This document shows, one piece after another, positions 50,967 to 58,795 of a stretch of 64,000 bases of DNA. The DNA is from JANLSE01 sp038214135 (GTDB lineage Bacteria > Chloroflexota > Chloroflexia > Chloroflexales > Roseiflexaceae): NCBI GenBank assembly GCA_038214135.1, contig JBBQSD010000010.1, positions 17,473 through 81,472 of the forward strand. Reading direction: 5' to 3'. How positions within the stretch are numbered: the first letter of the stretch is position 1; each line of letters begins with the position of its first letter. Below the pieces are notes generated by a model. The model was not told the DNA's origin. It worked only from the letters and a program-made list of their open reading frames with translations, and did not search any database. A program made the translations under genes and the position numbers.

Positions 50967-52448
50967 TCACGGTTCGTCCGGTTGTGGTGCATCCGCTACT
51001 GGTTGCGTTCTCGATCTGAACATGCCAATCAGGATCGTTATTGCAATAACGAATCCTCCGTAACAAACGATCAACAGTGCAATAATAAGGATTCTTGGTA
51101 GGCCCAATTCGTTTGCTCTCGTCGCTGGCGTTGGGACATACTCCATCGCAGGTATAGCCGTGGCTGTGCGTGGTTGTGGGAGCAATGTGGCGGTGGCAAC
51201 GCCCAAGTAGTCCGCAGCCTGAACAACCAGATACGTTTGTGGGCGTGGCGTCCTGGGCAGCGTTGGCGTGCAACAGGCATTCCCCGCACCATCTGATTGA
51301 CCGAATGCGCCTGGTGTGGCTGTGAAGGCCGCAGCAGGAAGCGGCGTTTTCGTTAGTGTTTTGGTTGGCGTGCTGGTACGAGTTGGTGATGGTGTTTTGG
51401 TGAGTGTTGGCGTCTTCGTGAATGTGGGGGTCTTGGTGAATGTTGGCGTATTAGCTGGCTGATCGGTTGGCTCTGGTTCGTCGGTTGCTGTCGCGGTACG
51501 GGTTGGCGATGCTGTCTTGGTCAAGGTTGGCGTTTTTGTGGCTGTAGAGGTTTTGGTGGTGGTTGGTGTGTTGGTCGGCTCATCGGTTGGTGTTTCGGTG
51601 CGGGTTGGCGATGGCGTTTTGGTGAGTGTTGGCGTCTTCGTGAATGTGGGGGTCTTCGTGAATGTTGGCGTGTTGGTTGGTTCATCGGTTGGTGTTTCGG
51701 TGCGGGTTGGCGATGGCGTTTTCGTAAAGGTTGGCGTTTTCGTAAAGGTTGGCGTATTGGATTGCACACTGGTTGGTGTTTCGGTATAAGTTGGCGCTGG
51801 CGTTCTCGTGAGTGTGGGCTGATCGGTCGGAACGATAAGCGGAGTCGCTGTTGGAGTGTCTGTCGTTGGCTGTACTGCTGGTGTTTCTATTGGCGTTTCA
51901 GATATGGTTGGCGTCTCAGTTGCTATGTCTGTCGCAGTTGGTGTTGATGTTGGTGTTGATGTTGGCGTTGATGTTGATGTTGGTGTCTCTGTGGCTGTAG
52001 GGAGGGCAGTAACATTCCAACTGCCCTGTGTTGGCGATCCCTGTTGCCAATTTGAGCCACCATCGGGGATGCGTGCATAGCTTTGATTTGCGACCGTGCC
52101 ATTATAGGCATATGAATCGATCACCTGATCGGTTGAATTAACCAGTTGCACCGCATCAGAGCCAGTATTATTGAGGATGTTGGCAGTCAGCATAATAACA
52201 AGTAACCCACCTGGGGCAATCTGCGTGCCCGCTGCGATTGTTGTTCGCGTACCACCGATGGTATCGTCATCAATCCGCCACCCACCAAGATCGATAGCGC
52301 CGGAGCCGGTATTGTACAGCTCAACCCATTCTGGGCCGCTGCTGGAATTTGGCATGAATTCGTTGATCACAAGCGTGCCTGTGTTGAAGGGCGGCAGCAG
52401 CGCAATCGGGCCAACCAGCAGCGTAATCAGCAGCATATATTTGATCAT
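50967..52448 (-). CDS. Lamin-tail-domain surface protein with Thr-Pro repeat stalk and C-terminal membrane anchor
   Basis: 493 residues. Signal peptide (1-20), then a lamin-tail domain at about 25-135: LVINEFMPNSSSGPEWVELY, NTGSGAIDLGGWRIDDD and SDAVQLVNSTDQVIDSYAYN. A long stalk of TPTFTKTPTxTKTPSPTRT repeats follows (150-390), probably extended and possibly glycosylated; then CCTPTLPRTPRPQTYLVVQA and a membrane helix (LPRILIIALLIVCYGGFVIA) with a short cytosolic tail. This layout displays the lamin-tail domain away from the cell. Partner unknown. The internal repeats show recent expansion: near-identical blocks of about 110 bases at 51590-51770. Confidence 0.85.
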   Translation of the reverse strand: MIKYMLLITLLVGPIALLPPFNTGTLVINEFMPNSSSGPEWVELYNTGSGAIDLGGWRIDDDTIGGTRTTIAAGTQIAPGGLLVIMLTANILNNTGSDAVQLVNSTDQVIDSYAYNGTVANQSYARIPDGGSNWQQGSPTQGSWNVTALPTATETPTSTSTPTSTPTSTPTATDIATETPTISETPIETPAVQPTTDTPTATPLIVPTDQPTLTRTPAPTYTETPTSVQSNTPTFTKTPTFTKTPSPTRTETPTDEPTNTPTFTKTPTFTKTPTLTKTPSPTRTETPTDEPTNTPTTTKTSTATKTPTLTKTASPTRTATATDEPEPTDQPANTPTFTKTPTFTKTPTLTKTPSPTRTSTPTKTLTKTPLPAAAFTATPGAFGQSDGAGNACCTPTLPRTPRPQTYLVVQAADYLGVATATLLPQPRTATAIPAMEYVPTPATRANELGLPRILIIALLIVCYGGFVIAITILIGMFRSRTQPVADAPQPDEP

Positions 52449-52785
52449 ACATCATTCTCTGTAGGGGCGGTATACGCCCACAATGGCACGGCAGACGCCC
52501 ACGACGCGTATCTGTCTTGTTCTGGAACAAACAAACAGATGAACCAGAGAACAAGCGATATATTCTCTGTTCTCTTATTCAGGCTTGAGCATACGGCTCC
52601 ACTGACTACAACAAAACCCGCCCTCAGTCCCATCGATCAGAGCCGATAGCGCTACTCCACTTGGGTACTATATGTGGATAGGAATTGCGGAAATGTGCGA
52701 TTACAAGGTTTCGGTAATTCGCACCAAACTGCGGGAGGGCCATACCCCAGGGGGGTAATCTAGATTACAGCGCGGGGCATAGAAC
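52449..52785. repeat. Gap before trxB: palindrome and heptads
   Basis: GTAGGGGCGGTATACGCCC (52461-52480), then heptads GAACAAA CAAACAG ATGAACC AGAGAAC AAGCGAT (52525-52560), whose family recurs at 58108 and 61431. ATTCTCTGTTCTC partly pairs with it. Nothing else recognised. Confidence 0.7.
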
Positions 52786-52788
52786 TTG

Positions 52789-52797
52789 TGTTATGAT
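52789..52797 (+). promoter_or_regulatory. Extended -10 promoter of trxB
   Basis: TG-T-TATGAT with no good -35 at the proper distance, about 100 bases before the ATG. Confidence 0.5.
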
Positions 52798-52899
52798 AGT
52801 GTTTGTTACCAATTATGGGTGTATGATGCCCAGCATTATTGCATCCTCAAACACAACAACCAACGCTCTACGCGTCGGACATACAAAGGAGTGTCGCAT

Positions 52900-53871
52900 A
52901 TGCACAGCAAAGTCGTTATCATTGGTTCAGGCCCAGCCGGCCTTACTGCCGCTATCTATGCGGCGCGTGCCAATCTGGAGCCGCTCGTTGTTCGTGGGTT
53001 GCAGCCTGGTGGCCTGATCGCCACAACCAGTGAAGTCGAGAACTATCCTGGCTTTGTTGAGGCAGTTGGTGGCTTTGACTTGGCCGATAATATGGAAAAG
53101 CAGGCAGCTCGCTTTGGCGCACAGTTCATGGATGCGATCATCGAGCGGGTTGACTTGAGCGAACGGCCATTCAAGCTCTATACCGATAGTAATGAGCTGA
53201 TTACCGCCGATAGCCTGATCGTTTCGACTGGCGCATCGCCACGCAAATTGGGCGTGCCAGGTGAGGAAACCCTTGCTAACCGAGGCGTCAGCTATTGTGC
53301 GACATGCGATGGCTTCTTCTTCCGCAACAAGAAGGCCGTTGTTGTCGGTGGCGGCAATAGTGCCCTTGATGAAGGATTGTTTCTCACCCGCTATGTCACT
53401 GACTTGACGATTATCCATCGCCGGGATAGTCTGCGGGCCGATCCAGTGCTTCAGGAGCGGGCTTTTAGTAACCCGAAGGTGCGTTTTATCTGGGATTCGA
53501 CCGTCGATGCTATTTTGGGTGAGGATAAAGTCACTGGTGTGCGGGTGCGTAATCTGAAGACTGGCGAAGAGTCGATCCTCGATACCGATGGGGTGTTCCC
53601 ATATATTGGCCACATCCCAAATACTTGGTTGTTCCAGGGTACGCTGGATCTGGATGAGAATGGTTATATTCTGGCCGATGAGCGCACCCGCACAAAGATT
53701 CCGGGTGTGTTCGCAGCCGGCGATGTCGTTGATCATGTGTATCGTCAGGCAGTGACGGCGGCTGGTGATGGGTGCAAAGCGGCGATGGAAGCCGTCTGGT
53801 TCCTTTCCGAACAGGAACATGCCACACAGCAGGCCGAGTTGCGATCAGAAGTCGTTCTTGCGCTGGTGTGA
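52900..53871 (+). CDS. trxB: Thioredoxin reductase
   Basis: 323-residue FAD/NADPH disulfide reductase. FAD site VVIIGSGPAGLTAAIYAARA, redox pair Cys133-Ala-Thr-Cys136 in SYCATCDGFFF, NADPH site VVVGGGNSALDEGLFLTRY and the second FAD motif GVFAAGDVVDHVYRQAVTAA. AAAGGAG lies before ATG 52900; the frame is open from 52786 but the added residues are not conserved. No thioredoxin gene is adjacent. An 8-bp repeat array follows. Confidence 0.95.
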   Translation: MHSKVVIIGSGPAGLTAAIYAARANLEPLVVRGLQPGGLIATTSEVENYPGFVEAVGGFDLADNMEKQAARFGAQFMDAIIERVDLSERPFKLYTDSNELITADSLIVSTGASPRKLGVPGEETLANRGVSYCATCDGFFFRNKKAVVVGGGNSALDEGLFLTRYVTDLTIIHRRDSLRADPVLQERAFSNPKVRFIWDSTVDAILGEDKVTGVRVRNLKTGEESILDTDGVFPYIGHIPNTWLFQGTLDLDENGYILADERTRTKIPGVFAAGDVVDHVYRQAVTAAGDGCKAAMEAVWFLSEQEHATQQAELRSEVVLALV

Positions 53872-53875
53872 TACC

Positions 53876-54040
53876 CTGAACGTGACAGGGTGACACGGTG
53901 ACAGACCTGACCGAGTGACAGGGTGAGCGAGTGACAAGCTGACAAATTGGGAGCTGTTTGATCGAAGTTGTACAGTTTTCATTAGCACTGTCACCTTGTG
54001 TCACCTTGTCAAAAGATTCCGGTGTCGCCTTGTCAAGAGA
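53876..54040. repeat. GTGACAGG octamer arrays after trxB
   Basis: GTGACAGG GTGACACG GTGACAGA (53882 on) through GTGACAAG, then the opposite strand family GTCACCTT GTGTCACCTT (53988-54012). Mostly 8-bp period, one 9-bp slip. Fills the space between trxB and the 69-residue gene. Confidence 0.85.
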
Positions 54041-54050
54041 GCGAGGGATT

Positions 54051-54260
54051 ATGAGTAGTAAGCAATTAGCTGCATACCGGCTGCCTATTCCGAGCGCGAC
54101 GCGTGTTGGCGCAGTGCGGATCGTGACAGACCGTAATGGGCAACACTATGCCGATGGTAGCAAGATCATTGAGACGGCGACCACCGGCATTCATACGACG
54201 ATCAAGCTGGCCAATGGGCGTTCGTATTTCGTGCTGACCAAAGATTATCAACAGTTGTGA
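54051..54260 (+). CDS. 69-residue protein of unknown function
   Basis: MSSKQLAAYRLPIPSATRVG, then AVRIVTDRNGQHYADGSKII and ANGRSYFVLTKDYQQL. Probably an all-beta small domain (alternating hydrophobic strands). I do not recognise a family. GAGGG lies before the ATG; the longer frame from 53958 is repeat-coded. It is followed after 15 bases by moeA, so co-expression is likely. Confidence 0.65.
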   Translation: MSSKQLAAYRLPIPSATRVGAVRIVTDRNGQHYADGSKIIETATTGIHTTIKLANGRSYFVLTKDYQQL

Positions 54261-54275
54261 TGTGATTGGTGCGTG

Positions 54276-55508
54276 ATGCCTATGTTGCGCGAATCGCCAT
54301 ATCCAATGGTTCAAATTGGCGAAGCTCGCCATATTATTGCTGAACATGCACTTGCGCTTGGTATCGAGGAAGCCAGCGCATTAGCCGCCGATGGCCGCAT
54401 ACTGGCCGAGGATGTCTATGCAGGTGCGCCCATCCCCGATATGCCAAAATCAGCCGTGGATGGCTATGCACTGATTGCCGATGATGGTATTGCTCCACGG
54501 CGCGTGCTGGCCGAACTTACCGCTGGCAATGCATCTGGTATATCGCTGACGCCTGGTACTGCTGTGCGAATCATGACGGGCGCGCCAGTTCCGCCAGGTG
54601 CCACTGCCGTGATTATGGTCGAACAGACCGAAGAGCACGATGGGATGCTGACCATTCGGCATCCAGTTTCGTTGGGCAATAGCATCCACACAATTGGCCA
54701 GGATATCGCCAATGGCGAACTGGTGCTTGCACGCGGGAGCGTGATTGGGTCTGCTGAAATTGGCCTGCTGGCAACAATTGGGCAAACACGCATCAAATTG
54801 TATCGCCGCCCGATTGTGGCAGTACTAGCGACTGGCGATGAGGTCTTCGCGCCAGATGGCCCGCCAATTGCTGGTGGTGTTCGCGATAGTAATAGTTATG
54901 CACTATTGGCTGCTGCCCGCGATGCTGGCTGTGAGACGATAGCGCTCGGGATTGCTCGTGATGATGCTGCCACCCAAGAAGCCGCTATCCTGAATGGGCT
55001 CGAACAGGCCGATGTGCTGCTGACCAGTGGTGGCGTCTCGATGGGTACCCGCGATCTGATCAAGCCGCTGCTCGCCAAATTAGGAACGGTTCATTTTGGG
55101 CGGATTGCGTTTAAGCCAGGCAAACCAACAACCTTCGCGACGATTGGCAAGAAGTTGGCCTTTGGCCTCCCCGGCTACCCGGTTTCGTCGCTGGTTTCGT
55201 TTGAGGTATTTGTGCGACCAGCACTGCGCCGGTTGCAGGGGGATCCGCACCCAGATCGGCCACGGGTATCGGTCACACTTCTCGATCCAATCCATTCGTC
55301 GCCGGATCGGCCCGAATATCAGCGTGCGATTGTGAGTTGGATGAATGGGCGTTTGGTGGCGCGCAGCACTGGTGGCCAGGGTTCAAGCCGTTTACTTTCA
55401 CTGCGAGCGGCCAATGCGCTGGTCCACGTTCCAGCCAGTGGTTCGATCTTCCAGCCAGGTGAAACACTGGAAGCCCTGCTTGTTGGGCCGCTCAGCCAGC
55501 TACTGTAG
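54276..55508 (+). CDS. moeA: Molybdopterin molybdotransferase
   Basis: 410 residues; inserts molybdate into adenylylated molybdopterin. PDMPKSAVDGYALIADD is the MoeA N-terminal signature, AVRIMTGAPVPPGATAVIMV the domain II loop, VAVLATGDEVFAPDGPP and RDSNSYALLAAARDAGCETI, LLTSGGVSMGTRDLIKP the MPT-binding domain III, then GLPGYPVSSLVSFEVFVRPA. The start is ambiguous (54276 or 54282; no clear ribosome site). No other molybdenum-cofactor gene is visible. The 3' end overlaps the convergent membrane gene by nine bases. Confidence 0.94.
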   Translation: MPMLRESPYPMVQIGEARHIIAEHALALGIEEASALAADGRILAEDVYAGAPIPDMPKSAVDGYALIADDGIAPRRVLAELTAGNASGISLTPGTAVRIMTGAPVPPGATAVIMVEQTEEHDGMLTIRHPVSLGNSIHTIGQDIANGELVLARGSVIGSAEIGLLATIGQTRIKLYRRPIVAVLATGDEVFAPDGPPIAGGVRDSNSYALLAAARDAGCETIALGIARDDAATQEAAILNGLEQADVLLTSGGVSMGTRDLIKPLLAKLGTVHFGRIAFKPGKPTTFATIGKKLAFGLPGYPVSSLVSFEVFVRPALRRLQGDPHPDRPRVSVTLLDPIHSSPDRPEYQRAIVSWMNGRLVARSTGGQGSSRLLSLRAANALVHVPASGSIFQPGETLEALLVGPLSQLL

Positions 55509-56405
55509 CCGTAGTGCTAACCCTTCGACACTTGCCAGCAACAGCATAACGACTTCCGCTGCACACAGCCAGAGCAGCGCCTGCGCCCAGGGCAGTGCTG
55601 CTTGTTGCTTGCCAATCCGGTGTAACCCCCAGGTAACCAATACAATAGCCAGAATCGGGAATGGCAGCAGCCAACGCAGCGCCTCTGGAATCAATCCAGC
55701 CCAGGGTAATGTGCCTATCGCAACCAGCCCAATTGCTCGCACTATTAACCCCAAACGGGCCAGCGGCTCTTCTGGTGGTGGGCTGGTAAATGGCCCAATG
55801 CCCAGTAGTGGTGGTAGCGCCAGGATAATGCCAAATGCTCCAAGCCAATGAACTGCAACCAGCAGCAGGGAAGCGGTATCGCCTGGCGATTGGCCGATAG
55901 TGGCAATATCGAATGAGCCGGAGGGCATGGCCAGCAGAAGCAGTGCTGCAATCAATGGCGGGTAGCTATTCAGCGCAGCTGCCAATCGTGTAATCTGGCC
56001 GGAATGTGCCTCGCGAATGGCAACAAGCACCCGTGGCCATTCCAGAAGTGCCAGCGCGAACACCAGATCGACGGAACGGCCAACCGAGACGGCCAGGGGC
56101 AGCGGCAATAGTGCTAGACCAAGCCATGGTGCTGCAAGGGCGGTAATTCCAGCAAGATTGATCTTGGTTTTAACCTCACCCCGCCCTGAAGGCACCCCTC
56201 TCCGCAGCAGAGAGGAGCCGGGGGTGAGGTCAACCGCTGGATCCTGGGCTTGGCTCTTCGCTACAGCGCGGCTATTTGATAGTCCGAGCCACAGCGATTC
56301 GCGGTTTATCAGCAGCAATGCGATAAGCAAGCCAAGACCGCCGGGGTAGAGAAACAAACGCGACCAGCAGCGCCCAAGCAGCGCCAGCAACTCAGCGAGC
56401 GTCAT
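55500..56405 (-). CDS. NuoH-like (complex I subunit 1 family) membrane protein
   Basis: 301 residues, about eight membrane helices. LYPGGLGLLIALLLINRESL, LEWPRVLVAIREAHSGQITR and PPEEPLARLGLIVRAIGLVA are reminiscent of the NuoH/HyfC/MbhM family, but the charged motifs of true NuoH are only partly present. Residues about 58-77 (LTPGSSLLRRGVPSGRGEVK) are palindrome-coded. The start at 56405 overlaps the end of the upstream gene by 14 bases, so the two are translated together. Possibly part of an ion-translocating membrane module without its hydrogenase or dehydrogenase arm. Confidence 0.6.
   Translation of the reverse strand: MTLAELLALLGRCWSRLFLYPGGLGLLIALLLINRESLWLGLSNSRAVAKSQAQDPAVDLTPGSSLLRRGVPSGRGEVKTKINLAGITALAAPWLGLALLPLPLAVSVGRSVDLVFALALLEWPRVLVAIREAHSGQITRLAAALNSYPPLIAALLLLAMPSGSFDIATIGQSPGDTASLLLVAVHWLGAFGIILALPPLLGIGPFTSPPPEEPLARLGLIVRAIGLVAIGTLPWAGLIPEALRWLLPFPILAIVLVTWGLHRIGKQQAALPWAQALLWLCAAEVVMLLLASVEGLALRLQ
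56174..56230. repeat. CCTCACCCC..GGGGTGAGG palindrome inside the NuoH-like gene
   Basis: CCTCACCCCGCCCTGAAGGC at the left, CCTCTCC/GGAGAGG-like core, GGGGGTGAGG at the right; about 57 bases, in frame. Confidence 0.9.
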
Positions 56406-57825
56406 GATCACGGCCCTTCTGGCGACCCAGCGACCGCAGCCAGGGCACGGCACGCACAAGATCGGCGATCAGCGTTGCCCGATCTAAACCAGCCATTTGA
56501 ACAGTTTCATGGGTTTCAGTTACCGATTGATCATGACGTGCGAACAAGCGGGATAATAGAAACACAAGCGCAACCAGCACGAGCATCAACCCCGCTGCCG
56601 CGAGCGTCGGAGCGGTTGTAATCGCCTGGCTGCCCGAATTGAGCAATGCCAAGCCCACCCAGGGTGCAATCGAAAGATTGCCATATGGTGTTAGGCCGCC
56701 CTGTAGCTGGTCCACAATCGGCTGGATTGCGTAGGCCACAATTGGTGGGGCCAACACGCCCACGGCAATATACACCCTTCCAAACAGCTTGGAACTGGCG
56801 CGATCACCATCTGTTGGTTGCTCCAGCAGGAGCGCCACGCCGCGCAATAATGCAGCCAGCCACAGCACGCCGGCCAATACTATGGCACCCGAGGCCGCCG
56901 CGGCCCCAATCGCCAACCAACTGGCCATGAACGGGGCGCTCAATGGCAATGCTCCGGTAAACACCCAGCTAGCCCAGCGTGGCCGATTGCCAGCAGGCGG
57001 AGTAGTACACACAAGTGCATAACATAGTAGGGCATAGCAACTGGCCGCAACTCCGGCACTACTAGCCAACCCTAATGCGCCAAGGGCCAGGCCAAGGAAG
57101 AAGCGCTGTGCTGCTATCATCCGCGCAGGTGGGGTTGCTCGGGTTAGCGCCGCAAGTGCTGCCCAACATGCCGCGCCGCCACCAAGCAGCATAGCCGCCA
57201 GCGACCAGCCTTCATTCCAGGGACCAAGGGTGAAGAGCCGGGCCAGTGGGTAGATGCATAGAATGCGTGCCACATTACCCCAGGGATCATCGGTCGCATC
57301 ATCGGGGACGGTCAGGGGTAGCGCTGGAACGACCGCCGCCAGCAGTGTGAACCAGAACACCAGTGAATCAAGTGCCGCTCCCGCCGCTGGGTCATCGTAG
57401 CGCAACACGCCACGCAGCGTCAGCGCGAATGCGGCGACCAACGCTGCACTCCCGGAGATCAGCAGCGGCATGGCCGCAACTGGCCTTCGGATATATGGCG
57501 CAACAGCCAGCGCTAGTACGGCAAAAAGCAGAATTGCCGATGCAATCGGTATGGCGCACAAACAGGCCGCCGTGGCAAGAGTTGCTATGCCCAACACACG
57601 TAGCACAACAGACGAAGGCCAATCGGAACGGGCCACATAGGCTAGCACAAGGCCAGCGCAGAGAGTAGCGATCACAAAAGCCGCCAGTGCATCGGCATAC
57701 ACAAACGGCAGCGCTATTGGGATACGGCGCACCTTCCACAGCAGGCCCAATGCTGCCACAAGGGCTGCACAGAGCAGGGGCAGGGGGAAGTGGCGCAGGA
57801 GATGGGCACCGCGATTGGTTGACAT
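56392..57825 (-). CDS. Polytopic membrane protein resembling NuoL/M/N antiporter subunits
   Basis: 477 residues, about 13 membrane helices. SAPFMASWLAIGAAAASGAI and LARLFTLGPWNEGWSLAAML recall the antiporter-like subunits of complex I and Mrp, but the lysine/glutamate pairs that carry protons are hard to find, so function may have changed. It is Ala/Leu-rich throughout. Ends in a basic soluble tail (RSLGRQKGRDHDAR). No clear ribosome site at the ATG. Coupled to the NuoH-like gene. No quinone or iron-sulfur subunit genes nearby. Confidence 0.55.
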   Translation of the reverse strand: MSTNRGAHLLRHFPLPLLCAALVAALGLLWKVRRIPIALPFVYADALAAFVIATLCAGLVLAYVARSDWPSSVVLRVLGIATLATAACLCAIPIASAILLFAVLALAVAPYIRRPVAAMPLLISGSAALVAAFALTLRGVLRYDDPAAGAALDSLVFWFTLLAAVVPALPLTVPDDATDDPWGNVARILCIYPLARLFTLGPWNEGWSLAAMLLGGGAACWAALAALTRATPPARMIAAQRFFLGLALGALGLASSAGVAASCYALLCYALVCTTPPAGNRPRWASWVFTGALPLSAPFMASWLAIGAAAASGAIVLAGVLWLAALLRGVALLLEQPTDGDRASSKLFGRVYIAVGVLAPPIVAYAIQPIVDQLQGGLTPYGNLSIAPWVGLALLNSGSQAITTAPTLAAAGLMLVLVALVFLLSRLFARHDQSVTETHETVQMAGLDRATLIADLVRAVPWLRSLGRQKGRDHDAR

Positions 57826-57879
57826 CTTTGCTGAACTCTGCTACTATTTCCGCTCGGCGGTACATCCGCCGATCATCGT

Positions 57880-57955
<76 letters not shown>

Positions 57956-58289
57956 CCATCCTACCATAGTTATTTCTCATAATTACTTTTTTCTCGTTCA
58001 TAGTGAAATCCTCCTGAAAAAGAGGAGAGGGTTTCTTTTCTTCGGGGCTGCGCCCCAACCCCGCTTTGCGCTTTCGCGCCCACAATCTATATAAATTGAG
58101 CAATCAATCGAATAAACGAACAAGAGAACAGCCGTGTGCTCTCTTGCTCTCCTGCTCTTGCTCCTTGTGATTGCTTTTGTATCTCTTTTTGTATCTGCTG
58201 TGTAACTTCTGGATTCGGTACGTTCATGCTGTAATAGGTTCATAGTAATTGGCTGAGCAACAATGCCAGAAGCATACAGGAGGCAGGAC
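57956..58289. other. Gap after the tRNA gene with weak terminator and repeats
   Basis: AATCCTCCTGAAAAAGAGGA, a stem of about six pairs followed by GGTTTCTTTTC (58010-58040), could end the tRNA transcript. GGGGCTGCGCCCC (58044-58056) is a small palindrome. 58105-58130 has ACGAACA AGAGAAC heptads and 58138-58168 CTCTTGCTCTC words. No gene. Confidence 0.45.
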
Positions 58290-58568
58290 ATGAACCAGGC
58301 AGATGCAGTAACGATCAATGCGCTGGAACGATTAGGGATTGGCGTGAGCTACAGCGAGCGTGTCAGCGGCAGCGATCCCTTCTATGGCGAGATCCCTGGC
58401 CTACAAGGTGTCCTAGCGATTGGCCGAACGCTGGAGGAGTGTCGTGAGGAGTTGCGTGGCGCACTGGAGGTATGGATTCTCCTGGGCGTGCATTTTGGGA
58501 CACCCATTCCGGTGGTTGACGGGATTGACCTGAACGAACTGTTCGTGCCCAGCCAGGAGGCTGCCTAA
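58290..58568 (+). CDS. HicB-family antitoxin
   Basis: 92 residues. YSERVSGSDPFYGEIPGLQG, VLAIGRTLEECREELRGALE and VWILLGVHFGTPIP are the partial RNase-H-like HicB fold. No C-terminal DNA-binding domain. AGGAGG lies six bases before ATG 58290. The stop overlaps the ATG of the hicA remnant (TAATG), the usual hicB-hicA junction. As the toxin is broken, the protein may persist as a solitary or cross-acting antitoxin. Confidence 0.88.
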   Translation: MNQADAVTINALERLGIGVSYSERVSGSDPFYGEIPGLQGVLAIGRTLEECREELRGALEVWILLGVHFGTPIPVVDGIDLNELFVPSQEAA

Positions 58569-58748
58569 TGCCACCATGGGGATCTATTAGTCGGCGCGTC
58601 CTGATTCAATCCCTACAGGCCCTCGGATGGGAAGGCCGAGCGGCGGATCAGTATCCCAAATGACCACGGCGGCGTGATCAGTGTGGGCCTCGTTGCTCGT
58701 GTCCTCCGCGCCGCCAACATCACCCGCGAAGAGTGGGAGTCGGTCTGA
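58568..58748 (+). pseudogene. Decayed HicA toxin gene
   Basis: ATG at 58568 reads MPPWGSISRRVLIQSLQALG then WEGRAADQYPK and TGA. A second frame resumes with RISIPNDHGGVISVGLVARV, LRAANITREEWESV and TGA at 58746. These match the two ends of HicA mRNA interferases. The middle, which in HicA holds the catalytic His (GGKH..), is deleted, and the deletion also shifts the frame. It cannot make active toxin. Confidence 0.85.
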
Positions 58749-58795
58749 TGTGTGATCATTAGGATTATATGCTCGGCGGCGGTTGTTGCGAATGC

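Noticed and set aside
52927..53820. 297-residue minus frame under trxB
   Set aside because: Antisense shadow of trxB.
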